Positions 34,640 to 43,211 of a stretch of DNA of 52,960 nt are shown here, piece by piece (the first letter of the stretch is position 1; every line of letters begins with the position of its first letter). Below the pieces are notes generated by a model, which ran no database searches, had not been told where the DNA came from, and saw only the letters and a list, made by a program, of their open reading frames with translations. The DNA comes from Microbacterium sp. Leaf159 (GTDB lineage: Bacteria > Actinomycetota > Actinomycetes > Actinomycetales > Microbacteriaceae), in contig NZ_LMOU01000001.1 of NCBI RefSeq assembly GCF_001423615.1, positions 1,710,684 to 1,763,643 of the forward strand, in the 5' to 3' direction. Both the position numbers and the translations under genes were made by a program.

Positions 34640-35272
34640 TCAGCTCACGCGCCCGACCGGTTGACGGAGGATCGTGCGGAGCTTCGCCGGCTCGACCCGC
34701 CGGACGTCGCTGAGATAGATCTCGTGATGCAGGCCCGTCATGCGCAGGCGGTTGTCGGGGATGAAGCGGTGGTGCAGGTCGTCGAGCACCGGAGCTTCGT
34801 CATCGTAGGACCCGACATGCAGTGTCTGCACGCAGAGCCCCTCGTCGAGCGTCTCGAGGCGCACCGAACGCAGTCCCGGAGTCTGCTGCTTCTTCTTCGC
34901 CGACTTCTGCTCGACCGCCTCGACGGCGTCGGCGAACATCTCGGGCGTGACGTGGTCGGGAACCAGGATCATGAGCGTCCACAACCATGCCGACTTGTCT
35001 CGCCGCGATGTGAACGACTCCATGTCAGGCGCGTGCCAGAGCCCTTCCAGCGGCATCACGACGGTGTCGACGCCGAGAGTCTTCCTGCTCTCGAACTTGA
35101 GCGTGTACGCCAGAGGGAAGAGTGCTGCGACCGCCTCCGAATACGCCGCCGCCGTGTTCGGGTCGCCCGCGCCGTCGATCATCAGGTACTGCATCGCCGG
35201 GACCTCGAGGATGCGGAACTCGCCCCGTTTCGCCCTGTACGCGTCGAGCGTCTTCTTCGGGTCGATCGCCAT
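34640..35272 (-). CDS. GyrI-like small-molecule-binding domain protein
   Basis: 210-residue stand-alone GyrI-like/SHOCT-type binding protein (COG4832). It starts with KKTLDAYRAKRGEFRILEVP and contains AMQYLMIDGAGDPNTA, VVMPLEGLWHA and a C-terminal HHEIYLSDVRRVEPAKL, all typical. This family binds hydrophobic compounds or electrophiles and some members have isocyanide hydrolase-like activity. It is followed upstream on the same strand by an AraC regulator with a related effector domain, 108 bp away. Confidence 0.88.
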   Translation of the reverse strand: MAIDPKKTLDAYRAKRGEFRILEVPAMQYLMIDGAGDPNTAAAYSEAVAALFPLAYTLKFESRKTLGVDTVVMPLEGLWHAPDMESFTSRRDKSAWLWTLMILVPDHVTPEMFADAVEAVEQKSAKKKQQTPGLRSVRLETLDEGLCVQTLHVGSYDDEAPVLDDLHHRFIPDNRLRMTGLHHEIYLSDVRRVEPAKLRTILRQPVGRVS

Positions 35273-35380
35273 CGCCGTTCCTCTCGCTGCCAGGCACGGA
35301 CCTCCGCCCGTGGCGACAGTGTCGCACGGACGGCCGACACCGGGTGGGCGAGGCGATGAGGCCCGCCCACCCGATCGCGA

Positions 35381-36244
35381 TCACCCCTGCTCGACCGCCA
35401 CCCAGAGTTCGCACGACGCATGCGTGCCGGTGAACTCGAGGTATCGGACGATCGACGGCCCCGGCCGCAGCCTCCACGGGTTCGACGGGAACCACTCGCT
35501 CGCCGTCGCGGCCCAGAGATTCTGCAGGGTTTCGGGGAACGAGCCCGCGGCGGCGAAGACCGCCCACGAACCGGCCTCCACTCGGATGGTGTCGAGGTCG
35601 GCGGGTACCGGTGCAGCCGGAGCCACGGAGACCCCGTGCAGGTAGGTCAGCTCGGTGCCTTCGGGGGCGTCCGGCGCGACGTCGCCCGTGATCGCGAGGA
35701 TCCCCGAGGGCTCCGCGTCGCTCAGCTGCTTCAGCCGGATGTGCTCCTCGGGTGCGATCTCCGCGATGTGCGCCTGGATGTGCGGATTCACTCCGGCGTG
35801 GATGAGCGGGACTCGCGCGGCATGGCCGACGAGCACGAGCTCGGGCATGGTGGTGATGGTGACGTCCATCGGGGTGCTCCCTTCGACGCTCAGGCGGAAC
35901 CGGAGCGTGGGTTGTGTACGGAGAGGACCCCCGTCCCTGCGCGCGTCGACGGGGCCGATGCCGTGCACCGCGCGGAACGCGCGGCCGAACGCCTCGGATG
36001 AGCCGTAGCCGTGTCGCGCCGCGACCTCGAGCACGTTCGGGGCACCCGCCGCGAGCTCGGCACCCGCGAGCGTCATGCGGCGTCGACGGATGTAGTCCGA
36101 CAGTGGCATGCCCGCCAGCGCCGAGAACATCCGGCGAAGGTGATACTCGGTCGTGGCGTGAGTCCGAGCGAACCCGGCGACGTCGAGGTCTGTGCGCGAG
36201 TCGCTCTCCACGAGCTCGACCAGGGCGTTGAGCGTTCCGATCAT
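35381..36244 (-). CDS. AraC family regulator with GyrI-like effector domain
   Basis: 287 residues. The N-terminal double HTH (residues 10-105) contains TEYHLRRMFSALAGMPLSDY, LEVAARHGYGSSEAFGRAFR and VHGIGPVDAR, the standard AraC arrangement. The C-terminal domain from about 125 (MDVTITTMPELVLVGHAARV) is GyrI-like and binds small effectors. This matches Rob/BmrR-type sensors of drugs. Its neighbour also encodes a GyrI-like protein, so both may respond to the same compound class. Confidence 0.92.
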   Translation of the reverse strand: MIGTLNALVELVESDSRTDLDVAGFARTHATTEYHLRRMFSALAGMPLSDYIRRRRMTLAGAELAAGAPNVLEVAARHGYGSSEAFGRAFRAVHGIGPVDARRDGGPLRTQPTLRFRLSVEGSTPMDVTITTMPELVLVGHAARVPLIHAGVNPHIQAHIAEIAPEEHIRLKQLSDAEPSGILAITGDVAPDAPEGTELTYLHGVSVAPAAPVPADLDTIRVEAGSWAVFAAAGSFPETLQNLWAATASEWFPSNPWRLRPGPSIVRYLEFTGTHASCELWVAVEQG

Positions 36245-36314
36245 GAGGTCCTCCTTTCCCCACCATCGTGCGCCGATCGGGGCCGCACCACCCGACCATC
36301 CGGATCGGATGCGA

Positions 36315-37484
36315 TCAGGTGCGCTCCCCCGGATCGGCCAGCAGCCCGGCGAAGGCGAGCTCCGCGGCTCCGATCAGCAATCGGTCGGCACCGAGGGCGG
36401 CAGGGCGGATCTCGAGACCCTCGACGCTCTCGGACATGGCGAGCGCGCCGACGTCTGCGGCGATCTGCTCGGAACGCAGATCCGCGACCGTCGCGAGGAA
36501 TCCTCCCAGCACGACGAGGGTCGGATTGAGCACGTTGACGGCGTTGGCCAGTGCACTCGCGAGCACATTCGCCTGTCGTGTGATCTCGTCGGCCACCGTC
36601 GGCGACTCCGACGAGGTGAGCTCGGCGTCGAGCGTCTCGTCGTCAGCAGCATCCAGGCCCACAGCATCGAGCAGCAACCGTCTGCTCACCTCGGCCTCGA
36701 GAACGCCGTCACCGGTGCGACGGTCGCCGTCCGCCGAGATGCGCGGACGGTTCTGTCCGAACTCCCCCGCGTATCCGCCTGCACCGGCGACCGCTCGTCC
36801 GTTGATGATCAGGCCACCGCCGATACCGGAGGCGCCGCCGTTCAGATAGACGATGTCGTCGATCCCCCTGCCCGCTCCGTAGCGGTGCTCGGCGATCGCG
36901 CCGAGGGTGGCGTCGTTGTCGACGAAGGCCGGCGATCCCGTCGCCGAACGCACGAGATCGGCGAGCGGAACATCGGTCCACTCGAGGTGGGGAGCGTTGC
37001 GGACGACGCCGTCCGTCGTCCTCACCAGGCCCGGTACGGCGACCCCCACAGCCTCGATCCGCGCTCCTGCGAGCGGCCCCGCTCGCCAGGCCTCGACGCG
37101 CTCCCGGATGGTCTTCGCCACGCCCTCGGGTGTGGGCAGGACCTCGTTCGGCAGTCGTTCGCGAACCAGGATGCTCCGGTCCAGTCCCACGGCGGCGATC
37201 TCGATCGCATCCACCTCGGGGTTCACGGCGATCGCGACGACGCCTGCAGAAGCCGTCACGACGGGCGAAGGGCGCCCCACTCTGCCCGGCATGTCGGGCA
37301 CTCGTTCCTCGACGAGCCCCCGCCTGACCAGCTCGGCGACCAGATCGGCGATCGTCGATCGGTTGAGCCCTGTGGCCTCGGTGAGCGCCGCCCGCGACTG
37401 CGCACCCTCCTCGTGCACGAGGCGCAGGATGCGGGCGAGATTGTGCGCGCGGGTTCCCGATGCGGGACTCGGCTGTGACGGCAT
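36315..37484 (-). CDS. xylR: ROK family transcriptional repressor, XylR-like
   Basis: 389 residues from the ATG at 37484. The N-terminal winged helix (about 15-75) has SRAALTEATGLNRSTIADLV, and the C-terminal ROK domain binds sugar (VGVAVPGLVRTTDGVVRNAP, then VYLNGGASGIGGGLIING and GYAGEFGQN). The ROK Zn site looks altered: the usual CxCGxxGC-type cluster is replaced by RTGDGVLEAEVS, as in many actinobacterial ROK repressors. It is divergent from xylA and is the likely repressor of xylAB, with xylose as inducer. AAGGG is directly adjacent to the start, so the exact start is not certain. Confidence 0.9.
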   Translation of the reverse strand: MPSQPSPASGTRAHNLARILRLVHEEGAQSRAALTEATGLNRSTIADLVAELVRRGLVEERVPDMPGRVGRPSPVVTASAGVVAIAVNPEVDAIEIAAVGLDRSILVRERLPNEVLPTPEGVAKTIRERVEAWRAGPLAGARIEAVGVAVPGLVRTTDGVVRNAPHLEWTDVPLADLVRSATGSPAFVDNDATLGAIAEHRYGAGRGIDDIVYLNGGASGIGGGLIINGRAVAGAGGYAGEFGQNRPRISADGDRRTGDGVLEAEVSRRLLLDAVGLDAADDETLDAELTSSESPTVADEITRQANVLASALANAVNVLNPTLVVLGGFLATVADLRSEQIAADVGALAMSESVEGLEIRPAALGADRLLIGAAELAFAGLLADPGERT

Positions 37485-37522
37485 CCCTTCACTGTAGGGG
37501 GTGGACGCGGCTCCCGTCCTGA

Positions 37523-37542
37523 TATATGTTGTGAATCGCAAC
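37523..37542 (+). promoter_or_regulatory. xylA promoter and candidate ROK operator
   Basis: GTTGTGAATCGCAAC (37528-37542) is a 15-bp palindrome with one mismatched pair, in the 86-bp divergent region and 28 bp before the xylA ATG. TATATG at about 37523-37528 could be the -10 box, so binding would block transcription. This is the expected place for a ROK/XylR site. Confidence 0.55.
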
Positions 37543-37570
37543 TTATTCGATGACCTGCACAGGAGCAGCC

Positions 37571-38758
37571 ATGCCCACCCCCACTCGTGATGACAAGTTC
37601 TCCTTCGGCCTGTGGACCGTCGGCTACAACGGAGCCGACCCGTTCGGCGGCCCGACACGACCTGCACTCGACGTCGTGCACGCCGTCGAGAAGCTCGCCG
37701 AGCTCGGCGCCTACGGCCTGACGTTCCACGACGACGACCTCTTCGCGTTCGGCTCGACCGATGCCGAGCGTCAGAACCAGATCGACCGCCTCAAGGGCGC
37801 TCTCGCCGACACCGGTCTCGTCGTCCCGATGGTGACGACCAACCTGTTCAGCGCACCGATCTTCAAGGACGGCGGCTTCACCTCGAACGACCGCGACGTG
37901 CGCCGCTACGCCCTGCGCAAGGTCTTCCGCCAGCTCGACCTCGGTGCTGAGCTCGGCGCCAAGACCTTCGTGATGTGGGGTGGTCGCGAGGGTGCCGAGT
38001 ACGACTCGGCGAAGGACATCCGCCAGGCGCTGGAACGCTACCGCGAGGCCGTGAACCTGCTCGGCGACTACGTGACCGACAAGGGATACGACATCCGGTT
38101 CGCGATCGAGCCGAAGCCGAACGAGCCCCGAGGCGACATCCTGCTGCCCACGCTCGGCCACGCGATCGCATTCATCGACTCGCTCGAGCGCCCCGAGCTC
38201 GTCGGCGTGAACCCCGAGGTCGGCCACGAGCAGATGGCGGGTCTCAACTTCACCGCTGGCATCGCGCAGGCGCTGTTCCACGGCAAGCTCTTCCACATCG
38301 ACCTCAACGGCCAGCGCGGCATCAAGTACGACCAGGACCTCGTGTTCGGTCACGGCGACCTGCACAACGCCTTCTCGCTCGTCGACCTGCTCGAGAACGG
38401 CGGCCCCGGCGGTGTGCCCGCCTATGACGGCCCCCGTCACTTCGACTACAAGCCGAGCCGCACGGAAGACGAGAAGGGCGTCTGGGACTCGGCTGCCGCG
38501 AACATGCGCACGTACCTGCTGCTCAAGGAGCGGGCGGCCGCGTTCCGCGCCGACCCGGAGGTGCAGGAGGCACTCGCCGCCGCCCGCGTCGACGAGCTCT
38601 CGACGCCGACGCTGAACGCCGGTGAGACGTACGACGACTTCCTCGCCGATCGCTCCGCCTACGAGGACTTCGACGCGGACTCCTACTTCGGCGGCAAGGG
38701 CTTCGGCTTCGTCCGTCTGCAGCAGCTCGCGACCGAGCACCTGCTCGGCGCCCGCTGA
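37571..38758 (+). CDS. xylA: Xylose isomerase
   Basis: 395-residue enzyme converting D-xylose to D-xylulose. Class I (short, Actinomyces/Streptomyces-type) motifs are plain: [11 protein letters not shown] with H53 and D56 of the catalytic pair, [28 protein letters not shown] carrying a metal Glu, [12 protein letters not shown], and HIDLNGQRG with a metal Asp. The start at 37571 has AGGAG 6 nt upstream, better than an in-frame ATG seven codons earlier. It is followed by xylB 5 bp later. Confidence 0.97.
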   Translation: MPTPTRDDKFSFGLWTVGYNGADPFGGPTRPALDVVHAVEKLAELGAYGLTFHDDDLFAFGSTDAERQNQIDRLKGALADTGLVVPMVTTNLFSAPIFKDGGFTSNDRDVRRYALRKVFRQLDLGAELGAKTFVMWGGREGAEYDSAKDIRQALERYREAVNLLGDYVTDKGYDIRFAIEPKPNEPRGDILLPTLGHAIAFIDSLERPELVGVNPEVGHEQMAGLNFTAGIAQALFHGKLFHIDLNGQRGIKYDQDLVFGHGDLHNAFSLVDLLENGGPGGVPAYDGPRHFDYKPSRTEDEKGVWDSAAANMRTYLLLKERAAAFRADPEVQEALAAARVDELSTPTLNAGETYDDFLADRSAYEDFDADSYFGGKGFGFVRLQQLATEHLLGAR

Positions 38759-38763
38759 TCGTC

Positions 38764-40050
38764 ATGCCACTGGTTCTCGGGGTCGATTCGTCGACCCAGT
38801 CCTGCAAGGTCGTCGTCGTCGACACGTCGACCGGCGCGGTCGTCCGCTCCGGTCGAGCGTCGCACCCCGAGGGGACGTCGGTCGACCCCGAGGCCTGGTG
38901 GAGTGCACTGACTGCGGCGATCGCGGAGGCGGGCTCTCTCGACGACATCGCAGCCTGGTCGATCGGCGGCCAGCAGCACGGCCTGGTCGCTCTCGACGAG
39001 TCGGGCGCCTTGATCCGCGATGCGCTGCTGTGGAACGACACCCGCTCGGCGGGCGCGGCGCAGGACCTGATCGACGAGTTCGGCGCCGAAGAGCTGTCCA
39101 CTCGAACCGGCCTCGTGCCCGTCGCCTCGTTCACGATCACGAAGCTGCGCTGGTTGCGCGATCACGAGCCCGAGAACGCGGCGCGGGTGGCCGCGGTGGC
39201 GCTGCCGCACGACTGGCTCACCTGGCGGCTGCGCGGCTTCGGCCCCGACAACCCCGTGCTCGAGGAGCTGGTCACGGATCGCTCCGACGCGTCAGGAACC
39301 GGGTACTGGAATCCTGCGACGGGCGAGTACGACCGCGCGCTGCTCGCGGCGGCGCTCGGCCATGATGCGGTCCTGCCGCGCGTGCTCGCTCACGACGAGT
39401 CGGTGACGGATGCCGATGGGCGGCTCGTCGGCGCGGGAGCGGGAGACAACGCCGCTGCCGCGCTCGGACTCGGTGCCGTGCCCGGCGACGTCGTGGTGTC
39501 GATCGGCACATCGGGCACCGTCTGCGCCGTCAGCACCACGCCGATCAGCGATCCGAGCGGCACCGTGGCCGGCTTCGCCGACGCCTCGGGCAACTTCCTG
39601 CCGCTCGTCGCGACACTCAACGCGGCTCGGGTCGCGGACGTCACCGCTGCTCTCCTCGGAGTCACCCACAGCGAGTTCAGCGACCTGGCGCTGCGGGCAT
39701 CGCCAGGGTCCGGGGGCCTGACGCTGCTCCCCTACTTCGAGGGCGAGCGCACCCCGAACCTGCCGGATGCCACGGCTTCTCTCACGGGCATGACACTCGG
39801 CTCGACGACCAGGGAGAACCTCGCCAGGGCCGCGGTCGAAGGGATGCTGCGCGGACTCGGGGCCGGGCTCGACGCACTTCGCGACCTCGGCGTCCCGCTC
39901 GAACGGGCGCTGCTGATCGGCGGCGGTGCGCAATCCGAGGCCGTACGCCGCATCGCGCCCGAGATCCTCGGCCTGGCGGTCGAGGTGCCCGAGCCCGGCG
40001 AGTATGTGGCGCTCGGCGCCGCACGGCAGGCTGCGGCGCTGGCCGGCTGA
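38764..40050 (+). CDS. xylB: Xylulokinase
   Basis: 428-residue FGGY-family kinase that phosphorylates D-xylulose. It has [13 protein letters not shown] at the start, [15 protein letters not shown] with the QQHG substrate loop, ALLWNDTRS, and [12 protein letters not shown] and [16 protein letters not shown] in the ATP domain, ending with [16 protein letters not shown]. It is shorter than the 480-500 residues of E. coli XylB, with compact loops, but has all core motifs. Together with xylA it forms the xylose-to-pentose-phosphate route under the divergent ROK regulator. Confidence 0.95.
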   Translation: MPLVLGVDSSTQSCKVVVVDTSTGAVVRSGRASHPEGTSVDPEAWWSALTAAIAEAGSLDDIAAWSIGGQQHGLVALDESGALIRDALLWNDTRSAGAAQDLIDEFGAEELSTRTGLVPVASFTITKLRWLRDHEPENAARVAAVALPHDWLTWRLRGFGPDNPVLEELVTDRSDASGTGYWNPATGEYDRALLAAALGHDAVLPRVLAHDESVTDADGRLVGAGAGDNAAAALGLGAVPGDVVVSIGTSGTVCAVSTTPISDPSGTVAGFADASGNFLPLVATLNAARVADVTAALLGVTHSEFSDLALRASPGSGGLTLLPYFEGERTPNLPDATASLTGMTLGSTTRENLARAAVEGMLRGLGAGLDALRDLGVPLERALLIGGGAQSEAVRRIAPEILGLAVEVPEPGEYVALGAARQAAALAG

Positions 40051-40072
40051 GCGTCGGACCTTCGCTCCTTCG

Positions 40073-40139
40073 GGAGGAGAACTGCGCTTCGGGCTGACGA
40101 ATACGCTGCATCCGTCCTCCCGAGGCGCAGTTCTCCTCC
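40073..40139. repeat. Long inverted repeat after xylB
   Basis: GGAGGAGAACTGCGC (40073-40087) is perfectly repeated inverted at 40125-40139. The stem extends inward past a T/G pair by TCGGG/CCCGA (40089-40093 and 40119-40123), giving 21 bp around a 25-nt loop. It fills the 120-bp gap between xylB and the convergent oxidoreductase gene. There is no T-run. It may be a bidirectional terminator or a REP-like dispersed element. Confidence 0.7.
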
Positions 40140-40170
40140 GCAGCAGCCCCGCGCGAGCGACCGGATGCCG

Positions 40171-41232
40171 TCAGCCGGCGAGCACCCGAGCATCCCGCTG
40201 CGCGATGATGCTCAGCTCTGCCGCCGTGAATGCGTGCGCCTGCGTCATCGCGAACTCGGTGCGGTCGAGGCAGTCGCGGATGAGCTGCCCGAAGAACGGG
40301 AACCCGGTCTTGCCGGTCGCGTCGAAGCGGAACTGACCGTCCTGATCGACGAGCAGCACCTGCCCTCCGCCGTTGTCGGTCGTGATGTCGGTGTACTTGC
40401 GCAGCTCGATGTATCCGTCGGTACCGAGCAGCACCGTGCGGCCGTCGCCGAAGACGTCGAGTCCCGCCGGGGTGAACCAGTCGACGCGGACATATCCGGT
40501 GGTGCCGTTGTCGAGCACCACGTGCGCGTCTCCGAAGTCCTGCAGCCCGGGGGTCTCGGGGTGCGCGTAATTGGCGACCGTCGAGCTGACGATCTCCCCG
40601 TCGGTCGCGCCCGTGTAATAGAGCATCTGCTCGAAGTTGTGGCTGCCGATGTCGCAGATGATGCCGCCGTACTGCTCGGGATCGTAGAACCACTCAGGGC
40701 GTCCTGCGCCGATGCGGTGCGGCCCGAAGGACGCCACCTGCAGCACCGTGCCGATCGCCCCCTGGTCGATCAGCTGCCCCGCGAGGATCGCCGCCTCCGA
40801 GTGCACGCGCTCGCCGTAGTAGACCGCGAACTTGCGACCCGTGCGCGCCACGGCGTCACGGGCGGCCTCGAGGTCGTCGATCGTCGTGATCGCGGGCTTG
40901 TCGGCGAAGAAGTCCTTGCCCGCATCGAGCACGCGCACTCCGAGAGGCGCCCGCTGATTCGCGATCGACGCGCTCGCGACGAGCTGCACCTCGGGGTCGT
41001 GGAGGACCTCCTGCTCGCTCGCGGCGACTCGTGCCTGCGGAAACCGCTCGACGAAGTCGGCGATCTTCGCGGGGTCCTCGTCATAGACGAGCGAGAGGGT
41101 CGCGCCGGCGTCGATGAGCTGCTCGACCATCCCGTGGATGTGTCCGTGCGCCAGGCCCACGGCCGCGAAGACGAACTCCCCGGGGCCGACGACCGGCTCG
41201 GGCAGCGGATCGAAGGTATAGGTGCGGGTCAT
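40171..41232 (-). CDS. Gfo/Idh/MocA family oxidoreductase
   Basis: 353-residue NAD(P)-dependent sugar or polyol dehydrogenase-type protein. The N-terminal Rossmann region reads FVFAAVGLAHGHIHGMVEQL, with the catalytic-Lys loop as DKPA (usually EKPA) in FFADKPAITTIDD. YGGIICDIGSHNFEQMLYY corresponds to the GxxxDxxxH substrate site of the C-terminal domain. It is third in an operon after a cupin and another Gfo/Idh gene, overlapping the cupin by ATGA. The substrate is probably a sugar or inositol derivative. Confidence 0.92.
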   Translation of the reverse strand: MTRTYTFDPLPEPVVGPGEFVFAAVGLAHGHIHGMVEQLIDAGATLSLVYDEDPAKIADFVERFPQARVAASEQEVLHDPEVQLVASASIANQRAPLGVRVLDAGKDFFADKPAITTIDDLEAARDAVARTGRKFAVYYGERVHSEAAILAGQLIDQGAIGTVLQVASFGPHRIGAGRPEWFYDPEQYGGIICDIGSHNFEQMLYYTGATDGEIVSSTVANYAHPETPGLQDFGDAHVVLDNGTTGYVRVDWFTPAGLDVFGDGRTVLLGTDGYIELRKYTDITTDNGGGQVLLVDQDGQFRFDATGKTGFPFFGQLIRDCLDRTEFAMTQAHAFTAAELSIIAQRDARVLAG

Positions 41233-41984
41233 CGGTCATTCTCCTCATCGGTCACGCGATCGGTCACGTCGCCATCGGTCACGTCATAGGTGCGCAGGCG
41301 TCCGCACATGCCGAAGCCGCGATCCCCCACCGAGGGTACGGCCTGGTGAACGCGGGCGTCGGCGAGGTGCGTCACCGAACCGGACGCGACGGCTTCGGCG
41401 AGCGCGAGCGACTGCTCGGCCTGGGCCAGCGGCCGCTCTCGCACGAGGTCTCCCCATGCCTCGGCACGATCGCGCACGAGCGCACCCGCGGCGGCATGGA
41501 ACGCCTCGAGAGCAGCACGATCGCCGGCGACGACCGCATCCCGCAGCGCCTCGAATCCGGTCACGGCCAGGTCCCGACGTGCGGACGCACGCTCGGCTCG
41601 CTCGTTCTCGTCTCCGAGCGAGGCCGCCTCCGCATACGCAGCCGGGTCCGCCACGATCTCTGCGGGGAAGGTCATCACGGCATCCCCCGCCTCGGGCAGC
41701 CCGGCGTTGCTCATCAGCACGACGACCCGAAGGTCGCCGCGGTTCACGGCGCGATGGATGGTTCCCGGGGTGAACCACACCACCGATCCCGCCGCCAGGG
41801 CGGTCTCGCGGAAGCCGTCCGCGTCGATCGTCTGCAGCGCTCCCTCACCCGAGATCACCACGTATGCCTCGGTCGAGACGAGGTGCATGTGGGGGCTTCC
41901 GCCGCAGATGCCGTCGGGCGCCGCATCCGCATAGACGTCGAGATGCGACAGCGACGTGCCGCCGGGGAACGAGGATGCGGTCAC
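41229..41984 (-). CDS. Cupin domain protein
   Basis: 251 residues. The N-terminal cupin barrel (about 10-105) keeps the metal motifs: GGSPHMHLVSTEAYVVISGEG for motif 1 and GSVVWFTPGTIHRAVNRGD for motif 2. A helical, Ala/Glu-rich region follows (about 115-215). The C-terminus ends in an acidic repeat-like tail (DVTDGDVTDRVTDEENDR). It overlaps both neighbouring Gfo/Idh genes by ATGA, so it probably acts on the same sugar pathway, perhaps as an isomerase or epimerase; activity is not certain. Confidence 0.85.
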   Translation of the reverse strand: MTASSFPGGTSLSHLDVYADAAPDGICGGSPHMHLVSTEAYVVISGEGALQTIDADGFRETALAAGSVVWFTPGTIHRAVNRGDLRVVVLMSNAGLPEAGDAVMTFPAEIVADPAAYAEAASLGDENERAERASARRDLAVTGFEALRDAVVAGDRAALEAFHAAAGALVRDRAEAWGDLVRERPLAQAEQSLALAEAVASGSVTHLADARVHQAVPSVGDRGFGMCGRLRTYDVTDGDVTDRVTDEENDR

Positions 41985-43111
41985 GATGCCGCCTCGATCA
42001 GCGAGGTGGTCTTCTCGAAGAAGTGCGGAGCGTTCGCGACGAGCTGCCCGGCCCGGTAGTACGGGTCGGATGCCTCGATCGGCAGGGACACGAACCGGCG
42101 CTCGAAGCCCGCCTTGTAGATCGCCGTCACGACCTCGACCGCATTGCGTCCGTCGAGGCCGCCGGCGATCGGCGGCCTCCCGTCACGGATCGCGCCGAGC
42201 AGGTCACCGATCTGGCCTTCGTGCCCGAGGTGAGCGAGAGGTGTGCGCGCGGCGACGAGCGCCTCGATGCGCGCCACCACGTCGGAATCGCCTCCCTCTT
42301 CGGGGAATCCGTCCGCGCGAGCGCGCTCGGCGATGACCGAGAACGGCTGAGACACCCGGGCATTCGCGCCCTGGATGACGATCGCCTGTTCCTGCCCGTG
42401 GTGCACGACCGAGCTGGTGAGCTGGGCGAGGCCGCGGTCGTAGCGGAAGATCGCGACCGAGAGGTCCTCGACCTCGGCGTTGTCGTGCTGTGCATTGGCG
42501 AGCATCGCGGTGATCTCGCTCGGACTCCCCAGCAGCCACAGCAGCAGGTCGATGTGGTGGATGGCGTGGTTCAGGGTGCATCCCCCACCCTCCTTCTCCC
42601 ACGTGCCGCGCCACCACAGGTCGTAGTAGGGCAGCCCCCGCCACCACGCCGAGTCGACGCGGACGTGCGAGATCGATCCGAGCAGCCCGGAGTCTACGAC
42701 CTCCTTGAGGGTCGCGAGATCGTCGCGGAACCGGTTCTGGGCGACGACCGAGAGCACCGTGCCGGAGCGCTCCTGCGCCGCGAGCATCGCATCGCACTCT
42801 TCGAGCGACGGGGCCATGGGCTTCTCGACCAGCACGTGGATGCCGGCGTCGAGAGCCGCGATCGCGAGCGACGCGTGCGTCGACGGCGGGGTCGCGATGC
42901 TCACGATGTCGACCAGCCCGGAGGCGATCATCTCGAGCGGATCGTCGAACGTCGCGACGTCCGTCAGCCCGAAGGCCTCGGCCTTCTGCGAGGCCTTGCC
43001 GGAGATCACATCGGCGAGCGCCGCGATCTCACATTCGTCGGGGAACGAGAGGTATCCGTCGATGTGCGCGTCGGCGATCCCGCCGGTGCCGATGATTCCG
43101 ATCCTGAGCAT
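41981..43111 (-). CDS. Gfo/Idh/MocA family oxidoreductase
   Basis: 376 residues from the ATG at 43111; the longer frame runs through the operator region and the LacI promoter. Rossmann start LRIGIIGTGGIADAHIDGYL, catalytic-loop VEKPMAPSLEECDAML with canonical EKP Lys, and GCTLNHAIHHIDLLLWLLG as the substrate-domain His motif. It is the first gene in the operon with the cupin and the second dehydrogenase. Candidate reaction: NAD-dependent oxidation of a sugar, glycoside or sugar acid. Confidence 0.93.
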   Translation of the reverse strand: MLRIGIIGTGGIADAHIDGYLSFPDECEIAALADVISGKASQKAEAFGLTDVATFDDPLEMIASGLVDIVSIATPPSTHASLAIAALDAGIHVLVEKPMAPSLEECDAMLAAQERSGTVLSVVAQNRFRDDLATLKEVVDSGLLGSISHVRVDSAWWRGLPYYDLWWRGTWEKEGGGCTLNHAIHHIDLLLWLLGSPSEITAMLANAQHDNAEVEDLSVAIFRYDRGLAQLTSSVVHHGQEQAIVIQGANARVSQPFSVIAERARADGFPEEGGDSDVVARIEALVAARTPLAHLGHEGQIGDLLGAIRDGRPPIAGGLDGRNAVEVVTAIYKAGFERRFVSLPIEASDPYYRAGQLVANAPHFFEKTTSLIEAAS

Positions 43112-43134
43112 CCAGTGCCTCCTCGATGAGGTGT

Positions 43135-43159
43135 TACTACGTATTACTAAGACGTAGTA
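43135..43159. promoter_or_regulatory. Candidate LacI-type operator in divergent promoter
   Basis: TACTACGT (43135-43142) and ACGTAGTA (43152-43159) form a perfect 8-bp inverted repeat separated by 9 nt. It lies between the Gfo/Idh operon and the LacI gene, about 24 bp from one start and 53 bp from the other. A TACTAT box at 43162-43167 could be a -10 for lacI. Position and symmetry suit autoregulation and operon control. Confidence 0.6.
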
Positions 43160-43211
43160 GATACTATCGAGAGAGACACCGGTCACGTCAAGCCCCGAAA
43201 GGACGGATGCC

